Source of the DNA: Rhizobium mesosinicum | Lineage (GTDB): Bacteria > Pseudomonadota > Alphaproteobacteria > Rhizobiales > Rhizobiaceae | NCBI RefSeq assembly: GCF_019511345.1 | Contig: NZ_JAEUAK010000001.1 | Coordinates: 744,001-808,000 of the forward strand | Reading direction: 5' to 3' | DNA length: 64,000 bases | In this document: piece after piece, positions 33,020-41,980 of the stretch | Layout: the number at the start of each line of letters is the position of its first letter | Position numbering within the stretch: the stretch's first letter is position 1 | Notes under the pieces: generated by a model | What the model was told of the DNA's origin: nothing | Seen by the model: the letters and a program-made list of their open reading frames with translations, nothing else | Database searches by the model: none | Program-made: the position numbers and the translations under genes

Positions 33020-34600
33020 CTATTCTCCGGCTGCCTTTGTCCCATCTGCCCTCAGGCCGACGATTGCCGATCTTATCGCGGGAAGCTGAGCAGGCGCCAC
33101 GGAAAAATGCCGTATGCCTGCGGCAAGCAGCTTCGCGGTGAGGGACGGATCCCCCGCCATGTCGCCGCAGATGCTGACCGGTTTGCTCCCGGCGAGTTTT
33201 ATAGCCTGAGTCAGCAGACGCAGTACGGCCGGCACCGCCTTGACCTGATAATGCGCGAAGTCGGCGTCCTCGCGTGGCGATGCGACGAGATATTGTGCAA
33301 GGTCGTTCGTCCCGAACGAAAAGAAGTCAGCGCTTTCGAACTCATCCAGCATGAGCGCGGCCGCCGGGACCTCCACCATCATCCCGATTGGGGGTATGCG
33401 ATGAGGGACGGCTCGCCGAGCAAGCTCGCCAGCCTCTTCACGGTAAATCTGCCTAACGTCGTCGACGTCGGATGGAAACATCACCATCGGCAGCATGATA
33501 TGAAGATTGCCGAAAACTGCCGCGCGTAGCAGCGCGCGGGCTTGAACACGTGCGATCTCCGGCCGGGCGAGCAGAAGACGGATACCGCGCAGCGATGGTG
33601 CTTCGGCAAGTCCGGCGAGCGGCTTGTCGCCGCCTACATCCAGCATGCGAATTGTCGTTGACCTGCCGTCTGCCCAATCCAGCAGGCGGCGGTAGATCAC
33701 GAACTGCTTTTCTTCGTTCGCGGCGTCCCCAAGCGATGTCAGGGCAAATTCGGAGCGCATCAACCCGATGCCGGCGGTTGTCGCAGCATTGACCGCATCG
33801 ACTTCGTTGGGAGCGTTGACGTTGATTGCCAACAGGACCGGAGAGCCGTCGGCCGTGCGCAAGGTGCCGTTGTCGGCTATCGATGCCAAGCCCAAGGGGC
33901 GATGATCGGGCGAAGCCAACTGCTCGCTCCGCTCGCTTATCTGAAGCGTGATGATACCTGAATCGCCATCAATCCCGATCTGCTGCCCCTTCTCCGTCGC
34001 GAATTGACCGGCACCAATGACCATTGGCACCGAGCGAGACCTGGCAAGCAGGGCGACGTGGCCGACGGCACTGCCGGCATAAAGAGCGATACCCCCGCCT
34101 GCCGACCAGTCATGTGCCAGGAAACGACTGGGCTCCATGTCTTTTCCAACATAGATGGAGCCAGCCGGAAAGTCGTCGATCGGCGCGCCGGTAAGGATGG
34201 AAAGGACGCGATTTTTGACGTCGAGAATGTCGACCGCACGCGCCTGCAAACGCTGTTCCTCCGCGCCTTCCAGCTCGCGGATATAGTCATCGAGTGTTCC
34301 GATCCAGGCAAATTCGATATTTTCGCCGGCATCGATCCGCGCGCCGACCATCTCCATCAACGTCGGGTCCTGCAGCACTTCGATCTGAAACTCGATGATC
34401 TCGCCACTTTCGGGATCTGTCCCGGCTGCAAGATCGCGTAATTCGCGGATGGCCTTGTCGATGGCCTCGCCTAGGGCTGCATGGCTGGAAAGGCTTGGTG
34501 CCGGCGACGCGGCGGCGGGCATCGGCTGAGCGACATAGACGGGTCCCATTGCAATGCCTGGCGACGCACTAGTCGCTTTCAATTTAGGCGGTGCGACCAT
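33020..34600 (-). CDS. PTS Enzyme I (PEP-protein phosphotransferase) of the DHA kinase operon
   Basis: 526 residues from the ATG at 34600 (GAGGAAAAG upstream), slightly shorter than typical Enzyme I (~575) and without a GAF domain. The N-terminal HPr-binding/His domain contains SAVGHVALLARSRSVPMVIG near 190, holding the phosphorylated His. The PEP barrel is complete: GIGLMRSEFALT near 285, RMLDVGGDKPL near 327, SFGTNDLAQYLVA near 435 and VSICGDMAGDP near 485 with the catalytic Cys. It would move phosphate from PEP to the adjacent HPr. It overlaps the HPr gene by 17 bp. Confidence 0.93.
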   Translation of the reverse strand: MVAPPKLKATSASPGIAMGPVYVAQPMPAAASPAPSLSSHAALGEAIDKAIRELRDLAAGTDPESGEIIEFQIEVLQDPTLMEMVGARIDAGENIEFAWIGTLDDYIRELEGAEEQRLQARAVDILDVKNRVLSILTGAPIDDFPAGSIYVGKDMEPSRFLAHDWSAGGGIALYAGSAVGHVALLARSRSVPMVIGAGQFATEKGQQIGIDGDSGIITLQISERSEQLASPDHRPLGLASIADNGTLRTADGSPVLLAINVNAPNEVDAVNAATTAGIGLMRSEFALTSLGDAANEEKQFVIYRRLLDWADGRSTTIRMLDVGGDKPLAGLAEAPSLRGIRLLLARPEIARVQARALLRAAVFGNLHIMLPMVMFPSDVDDVRQIYREEAGELARRAVPHRIPPIGMMVEVPAAALMLDEFESADFFSFGTNDLAQYLVASPREDADFAHYQVKAVPAVLRLLTQAIKLAGSKPVSICGDMAGDPSLTAKLLAAGIRHFSVAPAQLPAIRSAIVGLRADGTKAAGE

Positions 34601-34928
34601 GCTTCTTTTCCTCATCGAAGTTACGCTCGACGAGACCCTTCAACGCGCGAACCGCTTCCTCGGCAAGTATTCCCTCTGCACGAATCCTGAGCAACGACCC
34701 CTTGCGGATCCGGGCACCCATGATCTTGATGATGCTCTTTCCATTCAGCCAGACATCACTCCCGTTGATCGCGACTTCGATCGAGCAGGGAAAGGATTTT
34801 GCAAGCCGGGTGAATGTGACCGAGGGCCGCGCATGCAACCCTACACCGTGCTTGACCTCGACTTCCGTCTGGCAACTGGTGTGGATCTGCTCACCCTCGC
34901 GGCTTTCTACGCGCAATCCACCGTTCAT
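34584..34928 (-). CDS. HPr-type phosphocarrier protein
   Basis: 114 residues, with a ~22-residue N-terminal extension compared with standard HPr (~88). The active-site histidine is in GVGLHARPSVTFTRLA near residue 31. The regulatory serine region reads LNGKSIIKIMGARIRKGS near 62-80, close to the usual Ser46 motif. It should carry phosphate from the adjacent Enzyme I to DhaM. Its ATG overlaps the dhaM stop by 4 bp. It is a dedicated HPr, not NPr-like, because it is embedded in the kinase operon. Confidence 0.92.
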   Translation of the reverse strand: MNGGLRVESREGEQIHTSCQTEVEVKHGVGLHARPSVTFTRLAKSFPCSIEVAINGSDVWLNGKSIIKIMGARIRKGSLLRIRAEGILAEEAVRALKGLVERNFDEEKKHGRTA

Positions 34929-35326
34929 GAGGGTGATAGCTCCTCTGCCGTCGCAACGACCTTTGTCAACGATGCGCCGCCGGAAGCCTCGGCTGCCGCG
35001 ATTACAGCCCCCTCCACGACGGGCGCGTTGCAGATCGTTACCTGCTTCGACCGTGGCAAGCCAAGCATCTCAACCGCCATTTCACTGTTGGTCTCGGCTC
35101 CCCCAAGATCAACGAAGACAGCGACGCCTGCCTCAGACCAGGCCTCCTCGATGGCTTTGAGAATACCGCGGGCATCGGTTCCGAGCTCGCCGTGACTGTT
35201 GCCGCCCGACCAGGCAAGCGGCACGCTGTCGCCCACCATCTGCTTCACCATATCTGCAGTACCACGCGCAACAAGCGGCGAGTGGGAAACAATCACAATC
35301 CCAACATTGGGGCCTTTCCCACTCAT
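34925..35326 (-). CDS. dhaM: PTS-dependent dihydroxyacetone kinase phosphotransferase subunit DhaM
   Basis: 133 residues from the ATG at 35326, which overlaps the dhaL stop by 4 bp; an extension of 60 codons upstream is open inside dhaL and is rejected. It is a single EIIA-Man-like domain. The phosphorylated His is in VGIVIVSHSPLVARGTADM near residue 16. GGNSHGELGTDARGI near 43 and VFVDLGGAETNSEMAVEML near 70 are family hallmarks. It re-phosphorylates the ADP bound in DhaL. Unlike E. coli DhaM it carries no fused HPr or EI domains; those are separate genes here. Confidence 0.94.
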   Translation of the reverse strand: MSGKGPNVGIVIVSHSPLVARGTADMVKQMVGDSVPLAWSGGNSHGELGTDARGILKAIEEAWSEAGVAVFVDLGGAETNSEMAVEMLGLPRSKQVTICNAPVVEGAVIAAAEASGGASLTKVVATAEELSPS

Positions 35327-35937
35327 ACCGGTCGGTACTCCTCGAGGTAGCGGCAGATCGCAGTTGTCAGCAGCGCACAACTTGAGGCACCTGGATCGAC
35401 ATGGCCGATCGACCGGTCTCCGAGATAGGAAGCACGCCCGCGCATGGCCCTCATCGCTGCGGTCAGCTCGGCTGAACGTTCTGCATGGCGTGCGATGTCC
35501 GTCCAAGGCAATCGATGAGCGAGCGCGTCCTGGACCGGATAGAGAACATCGAGAAGCGTCTTGTCTCCGGGGTGGGAGCGGCCACGACGCGCGACAGCGT
35601 TGATCGCCTGTTTCAGTGCGGAAGAAAAGTCTTTCTCTTCCTCTGCGGCACGGAGCTCACGGCCCATTTCCATGAGCAGCGTTCCGTAAAGCGGGCCTGC
35701 CGCTCCGCCGATGCTCATCACGAGCGTAAGGCCAATTTTCTCGAGCGCATCAGGCAACGGGAGGCTTGAGACCGAGGCGTTCTCGGCACTCACCGCTTCG
35801 CAGCCCCGCCGCATGTTCGTTCCGTGATCGCCATCGCCGATGGCGCGATCAAGAGCGCATAAGTGCTCGCTGTTTGCGGCGATCGTCGCACGGCAAGCTT
35901 CAATCAATCCCATGAGAAGAACCGGTTCTGCCAGCAC
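35323..35937 (-). CDS. dhaL: Dihydroxyacetone kinase ADP-binding subunit DhaL
   Basis: 204 residues starting at a GTG after GGGAGGTTTAG. The Mg/ADP-binding aspartates are in LDRAIGDGDHGTNMRRGCEA near residues 29-48. VMSIGGAAGPLYGTLLMEMG near 75 and KTLLDVLYPVQDAL near 125 are typical of DhaL. It holds a permanently bound ADP that is phosphorylated by DhaM and passes the phosphate to DhaK. It begins 22 bp after the stop of the fused kinase gene. Confidence 0.94.
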   Translation of the reverse strand: MLAEPVLLMGLIEACRATIAANSEHLCALDRAIGDGDHGTNMRRGCEAVSAENASVSSLPLPDALEKIGLTLVMSIGGAAGPLYGTLLMEMGRELRAAEEEKDFSSALKQAINAVARRGRSHPGDKTLLDVLYPVQDALAHRLPWTDIARHAERSAELTAAMRAMRGRASYLGDRSIGHVDPGASSCALLTTAICRYLEEYRPV

Positions 35938-35959
35938 CTAAACCTCCCGCCTCCAGAAC

Positions 35960-37600
35960 TCATACGAGCGTTGCGACCACCTCGAATACGCCCGCCACGG
36001 CCACGGCACCCGGATCGGCGACGCCTTCGAGATCCTTTTCGCCAACGTAGGAGGCACGACCGGCCTTTGCCTGTCGCATCGCTCTTGTCGACTCAGCACC
36101 TGCCGTTGCCGCCCTTGCCGCGGCTTTGACACCCTCCGATGAAAGGGCCGCCAGCGCGGGAGAAAGGGCGTCGACCATTGTGCGGTCACCCACAGCCGCG
36201 CCTCCATAGAACGTCATCCGATCAAGTCCGGCAAGCAGGGCAGCAGCGATATCATCCTTTTCGGCCATGGACTTGGATGCGGCCGTGAAGAAGATCGACA
36301 GAAGGACGCCGCTGGAGCCTCCCATGCTGGTGCTCAGGATCTCGCCGATGGAGGCCATCGTCGCGGCAGGATCTTTCAGCGGAAGCATGTCGATGCGGGC
36401 AAGAATGCTGCGGGCTCCGGTCGCGACGGTCGAACCGGTATCGCCGTCACCAACCCGGCCATCCAGGTGATTAAGCTCATCCTCCAGCGAAATCAGATGC
36501 TCGCAAAGTGCGGTCAGCAGACGACGGTTGTTCCTATCATCGCTGGCGGGTACCGCTTCGCTTTGTATCGGCGCCCGTTGCGGTGCGGCAAGGATAGCGA
36601 GCTCGTGTCGCTCCGCTGCGGGCGGCCAGGCGTGGGGTTCGACGGCAGCCCTGAGAGCGGCCTCACGCTCGGCGTCCAGTCGAATGAGGGATAGGGAAAA
36701 GCCGTTCATGTTGAGAGCGGTCATCATCGGCGCCGGTCCAACGATCAACCGAACACGGCTGGCGATCGGTGACGACAGCACAGAATTGGCGATGACACCC
36801 ATTTCAAGCGGTGGCACGGCGCCCAGGTTGTTGATTAGCAGCGCATGATCTTGTGCAGCATCGAGCTTCGCCGCCAGTCGCTCGGTCATGGTCGCAACCA
36901 GATTGGCAATCGGCTGCAGGGAAATGCGCTCGACCCCCGGCTCGCCGTGGATACCGAGACCAAGTTCGCCTTCATTGGGACCCAGTCGATCCGCATGCGT
37001 TTGGCCCGGCACGCTACAGGTTGAAAGCGACATGCCGAGCGAAACAATGCTGCCCGCTGCGGCGGTCGCAAGGCTCGCCACCATCTTGAGATCGGCGCCT
37101 GCTTCGGCGTGATAGCCAGCGATCTTGTGCACGAAGAGCGTACCGGCAACGCCGCGGGGCTGGATGAGACCGGGGATCGCGATATCGTCGGCAACGATGA
37201 CCATCTCGACATCGAAACCTTCGGCGCGCGCCTTTTCGGCAGCGAGACCAAAATTGAGGCGATCGCCCGTATAGTTCTTGACGACCAGCAGAACGCCCTT
37301 GGGCCCGGTGACGGCGCGGATCGCCGTCAGCACCGCATCGACGCTCGGCGAGGCAAAGATTTCGCCAGATACAGCTGCAGTCAGCATGCCCTTGCCGACG
37401 AAGCCCGCGTGCGAAGGCTCATGCCCCGCGCCCCCGCCGGAGATAATGGCGACCTTCGACTTGTCCCAGTCGGCACGCAGGATGACCTTTATCTCCGGGA
37501 ACGCGTCGAGACGGGCAAGACGACCGGCGCCGCTTGTCTGGATCAGGCCATCCAGGGCTTCGGTGACGATGGTTTCCCGGCGATTGAAGAAATGTTTCAT
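35960..37600 (-). CDS. Fused DhaK-DhaL dihydroxyacetone-type kinase
   Basis: 546 residues. The DhaK domain (1-~330) has GGGAGHEPSHAGFVGKGM near residue 54 and LGLGIHGEPGVERI near 215, including the substrate-binding His. After a linker rich in Ala/Pro (~330-350) a DhaL domain (~360-546) shows LDGRVGDGDTGSTVATGARS near 380 and STSMGGSSGVLLSIFFTAAS near 415. Single-chain enzymes of this type usually use ATP directly and phosphorylate dihydroxyacetone or ketotetroses. It is 47 bp downstream of the ABC ATPases and just before the separate PTS-type subunits, so two kinase types share one operon. Confidence 0.92.
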   Translation of the reverse strand: MKHFFNRRETIVTEALDGLIQTSGAGRLARLDAFPEIKVILRADWDKSKVAIISGGGAGHEPSHAGFVGKGMLTAAVSGEIFASPSVDAVLTAIRAVTGPKGVLLVVKNYTGDRLNFGLAAEKARAEGFDVEMVIVADDIAIPGLIQPRGVAGTLFVHKIAGYHAEAGADLKMVASLATAAAGSIVSLGMSLSTCSVPGQTHADRLGPNEGELGLGIHGEPGVERISLQPIANLVATMTERLAAKLDAAQDHALLINNLGAVPPLEMGVIANSVLSSPIASRVRLIVGPAPMMTALNMNGFSLSLIRLDAEREAALRAAVEPHAWPPAAERHELAILAAPQRAPIQSEAVPASDDRNNRRLLTALCEHLISLEDELNHLDGRVGDGDTGSTVATGARSILARIDMLPLKDPAATMASIGEILSTSMGGSSGVLLSIFFTAASKSMAEKDDIAAALLAGLDRMTFYGGAAVGDRTMVDALSPALAALSSEGVKAAARAATAGAESTRAMRQAKAGRASYVGEKDLEGVADPGAVAVAGVFEVVATLV

Positions 37601-37647
37601 GGAGAGGGCCCGTCTTTCATGCCAGTAAGTTCGTTTCTTTCAGTTGC

Positions 37648-38655
37648 TTATCCAAGGCGTTGGCCGCTGGCATCGAAATAGAGCGGATCGCGCAGCGTCA
37701 AACTTATTCGATCACCCGGCCGGATCGCCAGATATGGATCGGCAAGCGTAACCAGCTTGTGATCTCGCACCTTTATATGAAGGTGGTTCTGGTCCCCCAG
37801 ATGTTCGATCCAATCGATCTTCGCTTCAGCATTCTGATCGACGAGGATGTCGAGATGTTCGGTTCGCGCGCCTATCGTCTTCGTTCCCGGCGGCGGATTG
37901 GCGCCGGGAATAAGATCGGTCGGCAGAAGGTTGATGTGTGGCTGACCCAGGCGCGCAGCGACGTGAAGGCTGGCCGGATTGCCATAGATTTCACGGGGCG
38001 TTCCGATTTGCAGCAGCCGTCCCTCCGAGACAATGCCGATCCTGTCCGCCATCGTCATGGCTTCGACCTGGTCGTGAGTTACATAGAGCAGCGTCGAGCC
38101 GAGTTCCTTCTGGATGCGCTTCAGTTCCAGACGCAGTTCCCCACGCAGTTTCGCATCAAGCGACGACAGCGGTTCGTCCATCAGGTAGATGGCGGGCTGG
38201 CGCACCAGCGCCCTACCAATTGCGACGCGCTGCATTTCGCCGCCCGACAGGCGCGTCGAACGATTCTCCAGCTTGTGGTCGATCCTGACCATGCGCGCAA
38301 TTTCGCGGACGCGACGGTCGATCTGTTCGTTTGTCAGCCTGCGCACCGGCGCTCGCAACGGAAACGCAAGGTTGTCGTACACCGTCATGTGCGGATAGAG
38401 CGAATATTGCTGGAAGACGAAGGCAACATCCCTCTCGGCCGGTGCTTCGCTTGCGACGCTTCGACCGCCTATTTCAATTCGACCGCTGTCTGCGCGCTCC
38501 AGGCCGGCAATGAGGCGCAGCGTCGTTGTCTTGCCAGCGCCGGTCGGCCCAAGCAGAACGACGAACTCGCCGTCGCGGATGAAAAGGTTGAAATCAGAAA
38601 GAGCCTGTGTATCGCCGAAGCGCTTGTTGAGGCCCTTGAGAGCGACGTCAGCCAT
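37648..38655 (-). CDS. ABC transporter ATP-binding protein (second ATPase)
   Basis: 335 residues from the ATG at 38655; an upstream extension of 30 codons lies inside the previous ATPase gene and is rejected. Walker A GPTGAGKTTTLRLIAGLE is near residue 38, signature LSGGEMQRVAIGRALV near 137, Walker B IYLMDEPLSSLDAKLR and switch VTHDQVEAMTMADRI follow. A TOBE-like C-terminus runs from ~235 (PTDLIPGANPPPGTKTIGAR). It overlaps the previous ATPase by 8 bp, so the importer has two different ATPases. The same arrangement occurs in the rhizobial glycerol importer. Confidence 0.92.
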   Translation of the reverse strand: MADVALKGLNKRFGDTQALSDFNLFIRDGEFVVLLGPTGAGKTTTLRLIAGLERADSGRIEIGGRSVASEAPAERDVAFVFQQYSLYPHMTVYDNLAFPLRAPVRRLTNEQIDRRVREIARMVRIDHKLENRSTRLSGGEMQRVAIGRALVRQPAIYLMDEPLSSLDAKLRGELRLELKRIQKELGSTLLYVTHDQVEAMTMADRIGIVSEGRLLQIGTPREIYGNPASLHVAARLGQPHINLLPTDLIPGANPPPGTKTIGARTEHLDILVDQNAEAKIDWIEHLGDQNHLHIKVRDHKLVTLADPYLAIRPGDRISLTLRDPLYFDASGQRLG

Positions 38656-39745
38656 GACGCTCCTCCGAATAAAGCGCCGAGGCGATGGCACGGCCCGATT
38701 GGCAATCGAACAGGGCAAGCTTGGCCGGATTGAACTCAAGGCCAACTGTCTCTCCGATGCGGAAGTTGCGGTTCGCCGGAACGCGTGCCTTGATGATACC
38801 GCTCGAGGTTTCTATCGCCACCACCTGATTGGTTCCGAGATATTCGCTGCCGTAGACGGCGCCGCGCAATGGGGAAGTATCACTGAAGCGGATGTGCTCT
38901 GGCCTGACGCCAAGTGCCAATTCAGTCTCCGTCAGATCCTGGCGCACCTCCGGTATGCTGACAACGACGCCATCCAGGGAGACGGATTGGTCGCCGCTGC
39001 GCAGGCCTGAGGTGAAGCGCATGAAATTCATCGGCGGTGAGCCGATGAAATCGGCAACATACATGGTGGCCGGCTTGCTGTAGATTTCCTGCGGCGTCCC
39101 GAATTGCTCGATGACGCCGTGGTTCATCACGGCGATCTTGTCAGCCATCGCCATCGCCTCATGCTGATCATGCGTCACGTAGACGGTCGTCGCGTGGATG
39201 CGGTTATGCAGTTCGCGCAACTCGTGGACCATCACCTCGCGGAATTCGGCGTCCAACGTCCCAAGCGGTTCATCCATCAGGAAACACTTCGGGCGGCGTA
39301 CGATAGCGCGGCCGAGGGCAACGCGCTGACGGTCGCCGCCCGCGAGTCCGGAAACTGATCGGTTCAGAATATGATCGATCTGCAGCAGCCGTGCGGTCTC
39401 TTCCACGCGTTGGCGGATCTCAGCCTTAGGCATGCCTTGCGACAGCAGCGGAAAGCCGATGTTCCTGCGCACGTTCATGTGGGGATAGAGCGCAAAAAGC
39501 TGAAAGACGAAGGCAATATCGCGGGCGCTGGCGCGGTTGAAGGTGACGTCCTCCCCATCGAGATAGATCTTGCCGCTAGTCGGCAATTCCAGGCCGGCGA
39601 TCATTCGAAGCGTCGTTGTCTTGCCGCAGCCCGAAGGGCCGAGCAGAGCCAGGAACTCGCCGTCATGGATGGCGAAGCTCGAATCCCGCACAGCCACGAA
39701 GCTGCCGAACTGCTTGCGGAGATGTTCTATTCTGATGTCCGCCAT
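38648..39745 (-). CDS. ABC transporter ATP-binding protein (first ATPase)
   Basis: 365 residues. Walker A is GPSGCGKTTTLRMIAGLE near residue 36. The signature is atypical, LAGGDRQRVALGRAIV near 133 instead of LSGGQ. Walker B is CFLMDEPLGTLDAEFR and the switch motif VYVTHDQHEAMAMADKI. A TOBE-like domain with LALGVRPEHIRFS lies near 285. It probably forms a heterodimer with the second ATPase, each half contributing to one ATP site. It starts 3 bp after the small membrane protein stop. Confidence 0.92.
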   Translation of the reverse strand: MADIRIEHLRKQFGSFVAVRDSSFAIHDGEFLALLGPSGCGKTTTLRMIAGLELPTSGKIYLDGEDVTFNRASARDIAFVFQLFALYPHMNVRRNIGFPLLSQGMPKAEIRQRVEETARLLQIDHILNRSVSGLAGGDRQRVALGRAIVRRPKCFLMDEPLGTLDAEFREVMVHELRELHNRIHATTVYVTHDQHEAMAMADKIAVMNHGVIEQFGTPQEIYSKPATMYVADFIGSPPMNFMRFTSGLRSGDQSVSLDGVVVSIPEVRQDLTETELALGVRPEHIRFSDTSPLRGAVYGSEYLGTNQVVAIETSSGIIKARVPANRNFRIGETVGLEFNPAKLALFDCQSGRAIASALYSEERHG

Positions 39746-39748
39746 GGC

Positions 39749-39964
39749 TCACTCCGGAAACTTCGAGACGATGATGAACATGGCAGTGCCTGCCAGCAGC
39801 GTTACAAGCGAATAGGTATAGAGCATGAGAAAAAACGGCTGGAAGAGCATGAGGAAACCAATGGCAATCAGGGCGGTCGCGATGCTCTCCATGGGTCCCC
39901 TGCGCAAAAAGAAGGGTCGTTTCGGGCGCGGGGCAGGGCGCGGGGTCTCGATGAGATTGGTCAT
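39749..39964 (-). CDS. Small two-helix membrane protein of the importer operon
   Basis: 71 residues from the ATG at 39964, which overlaps the upstream permease stop by 4 bp. The N-terminus is Pro/Arg-rich (PRPAPRPKRPFFLRRG). Two hydrophobic stretches follow (ATALIAIGFLMLFQPFFLML and YSLVTLLAGTAMFIIVS). I do not recognise a family. Related polyol importers in rhizobia also carry a small membrane protein gene, but sequence similarity is not evident. It may be an accessory transporter subunit; no catalytic residues are visible. Confidence 0.7.
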   Translation of the reverse strand: MTNLIETPRPAPRPKRPFFLRRGPMESIATALIAIGFLMLFQPFFLMLYTYSLVTLLAGTAMFIIVSKFPE

Positions 39965-40914
39965 TTGCGAACCGCTCCGAAAGTGATGCCGCGCAGGAGC
40001 TGCTTGCGCAGGAGTATGGTAAAGACGAGGATCGGGATCAGGAAAATCGTCGTTCCCGCAGCAACCGCGGGCCAATCCTGGCCGCCTTCGCCGATGATAG
40101 TTGGGATGAATGGCGGTGCCGTCTGGGCTTCACCCGAAGTCAGCAATGCGACAAAGGCATACTCGTTCCAGGCAAAGATCAGGCAGAAGATCGCGGTGGC
40201 GGCGATGCCGGTGGTTGCCTGTGGCAGGACGACCTTCCAGAATGCTTGCAGCCGGGTGTAGCCGTCGATCATCGCAGCCTCTTCATACTCGCGTGGGATC
40301 TCGTCGATGAAGCCTTTCAGCAGCCAGACAGCAAGCGAAACGTTGACCGCCGTATAGAGCAGGATCATGCCCAGCGCCGTGTCGGAGAGGCCAAGCTCGC
40401 GGTACATTAGATAGATCGGTATGGCGACCGCGATGGGCGGCATCATGCGCGTCGATAGGATGAAGAAGAGAAGGTCGTCGGCGAGCGGCACCTTGAAGCG
40501 CGAAAATCCGTAGGCGGCAAGGGTTCCCAACGATACGGCCAGGAACGTCGAGCCGAAAGCAATCACCAGAGAATTGGCAAAGCGCGGCAGGAAATTCGAG
40601 GGTCCCGCAATGACCATGTTGCGCTTACGGGACACCTCATCACAGGTGCCGGTCGGTGCAGGCAGGGAGGCAATATATTCGGGCGTCTGGCGCGTTCTCG
40701 TCGTCAGCAGATTGCAATAGCCCTCCAACGTTGGCTGGAAGATGACCTTCGGAGGGTAGCTGATAGAATCCGGGGGAGATTTGATGCTGGTCAAGAAGAT
40801 CCAGACGAGCGGGATCATCGTAATCAAGGCGTAGAGGATCACGATAGCGCCGGCAATCCTCTTGCTGGTCGGGCTCGGCTCGACGACTGAATGGGCTGAG
40901 GTAACTGAGCTCAT
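39961..40914 (-). CDS. ABC transporter permease (MalG-like) of the DHA kinase operon
   Basis: 317 residues. Membrane segments begin at AGAIVILYALITMIPLVWIF. A large periplasmic loop (~45-110, with paired cysteines near TRTRQTPEYIASLPAPTGTC) is unusual for MalG subunits. The EAA motif is near residue 220 (EIPREYEEAAMIDGYTRLQA). The C-terminus KQLLRGITFGAVRK is typical. It pairs with the MalF-like gene at 40911-41858 and overlaps it by 4 bp. Confidence 0.92.
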   Translation of the reverse strand: MSSVTSAHSVVEPSPTSKRIAGAIVILYALITMIPLVWIFLTSIKSPPDSISYPPKVIFQPTLEGYCNLLTTRTRQTPEYIASLPAPTGTCDEVSRKRNMVIAGPSNFLPRFANSLVIAFGSTFLAVSLGTLAAYGFSRFKVPLADDLLFFILSTRMMPPIAVAIPIYLMYRELGLSDTALGMILLYTAVNVSLAVWLLKGFIDEIPREYEEAAMIDGYTRLQAFWKVVLPQATTGIAATAIFCLIFAWNEYAFVALLTSGEAQTAPPFIPTIIGEGGQDWPAVAAGTTIFLIPILVFTILLRKQLLRGITFGAVRK

Positions 40915-41858
40915 CGCTGCTTTACCTTGTTGAGTGCCTTGACATAGATGTTGGCGAGACCGAACACGGCAACGAAGAGGACGATGGCAAATGCCGACGC
41001 CCGTCCGGTTGCCCAGCTCTCGAAGGCGGCCCGCTTCAAGGTGATGGAGGCAACTTCGGTAGTCGAGCCCGGGCCACCACCTGTCAGCAGCGTCACCATG
41101 TCGAACATCTTGAAATTCTCGATACCGCGGAACAGCACCGCAAGCATGATGAACGGCAGGGCCATTGGCACGGTGATCGACCAGAATTGCCGCCAGGCGG
41201 AGGCGCGGTCCACTTCGGCTGCTTCATAGATATAATCGGGGATGGAGCGCAGACCTGCCAGGCAGATCAGCATGACATACGGCGCCCACATCCACGTGTC
41301 GACGATGATGATCGCCCAAGGGGCCAGCGACACGCTGCCGAGCATCTGGATGTCGGCTGTGGGGATGCCAGTGACCAGGGAAACGGCATAGGCGAAAAGA
41401 CCGATCTGCGGCTCGTAGAGGAAGCGCCAGAAATTGCCGACGACAGCCGGGGACAGCATCATCGGGATCAGGATAAGCGTCGTCCAGAAGGCGTGGCCGC
41501 GAAACTTGCGGTCGATCAGATAGGCGAGCGTAAAGCCGATGACGGTCTGCAGCAGGATCGTCCAGAAGACGAAATGCGCCGTCGTCTGCATCGCCTGCCA
41601 GATGTCGGGATCGGTCAGTACCCGCTCGTAATTGCCCAATCCGACGTTCTGGACCGGCGCGTTCGGACGGTTGGCGCGATAATTCGTGAACGATAGATAG
41701 ATCGCCCAGATTAGCGGAAAGATGTTGATGGCGAGAAGCAGGATGATGGTGGGCGCGATAAACACCCAGGCGATCACTCGATCCGACAGTCCGCGGACGC
41801 GGCGGGCAACCGATGTCGGCGTCGCCCTGGCAGTCGCATCTGCAGCTTTCTCGACCAT
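40911..41858 (-). CDS. ABC transporter permease (MalF-like) of the DHA kinase operon
   Basis: 315 residues from the ATG at 41858. The frame is open further to a GTG at 41981 whose codon overlaps the binding-protein stop (TAGTG), which would add 41 residues; neither start has a good ribosome site, so the choice is uncertain. Transmembrane segments begin at VIAWVFIAPTIILLLAINIF. The EAA motif is near residue 215 (SIPDYIYEAAEVDRASAWRQ). It forms the import pore with the MalG-like partner. Confidence 0.88.
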   Translation of the reverse strand: MVEKAADATARATPTSVARRVRGLSDRVIAWVFIAPTIILLLAINIFPLIWAIYLSFTNYRANRPNAPVQNVGLGNYERVLTDPDIWQAMQTTAHFVFWTILLQTVIGFTLAYLIDRKFRGHAFWTTLILIPMMLSPAVVGNFWRFLYEPQIGLFAYAVSLVTGIPTADIQMLGSVSLAPWAIIIVDTWMWAPYVMLICLAGLRSIPDYIYEAAEVDRASAWRQFWSITVPMALPFIMLAVLFRGIENFKMFDMVTLLTGGGPGSTTEVASITLKRAAFESWATGRASAFAIVLFVAVFGLANIYVKALNKVKQR

Positions 41859-41980
41859 GGAGGAAGAGGAAATGTTCAAGGTGTCACCTGGTCTTCGCGT
41901 ATATGAGACATGTGGCGGCTCGGCAGTCTTGGCGAGCCGGGCCGCCATTCTGGCAAGAAGGTTGCGCGTCCAGCCGGACA

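Noticed and set aside
39749..39964. Assigning the small membrane protein to the GlpU/DUF2160 family of the glycerol importer
   Set aside because: The sequence does not resemble the family I know; only the gene position is similar.
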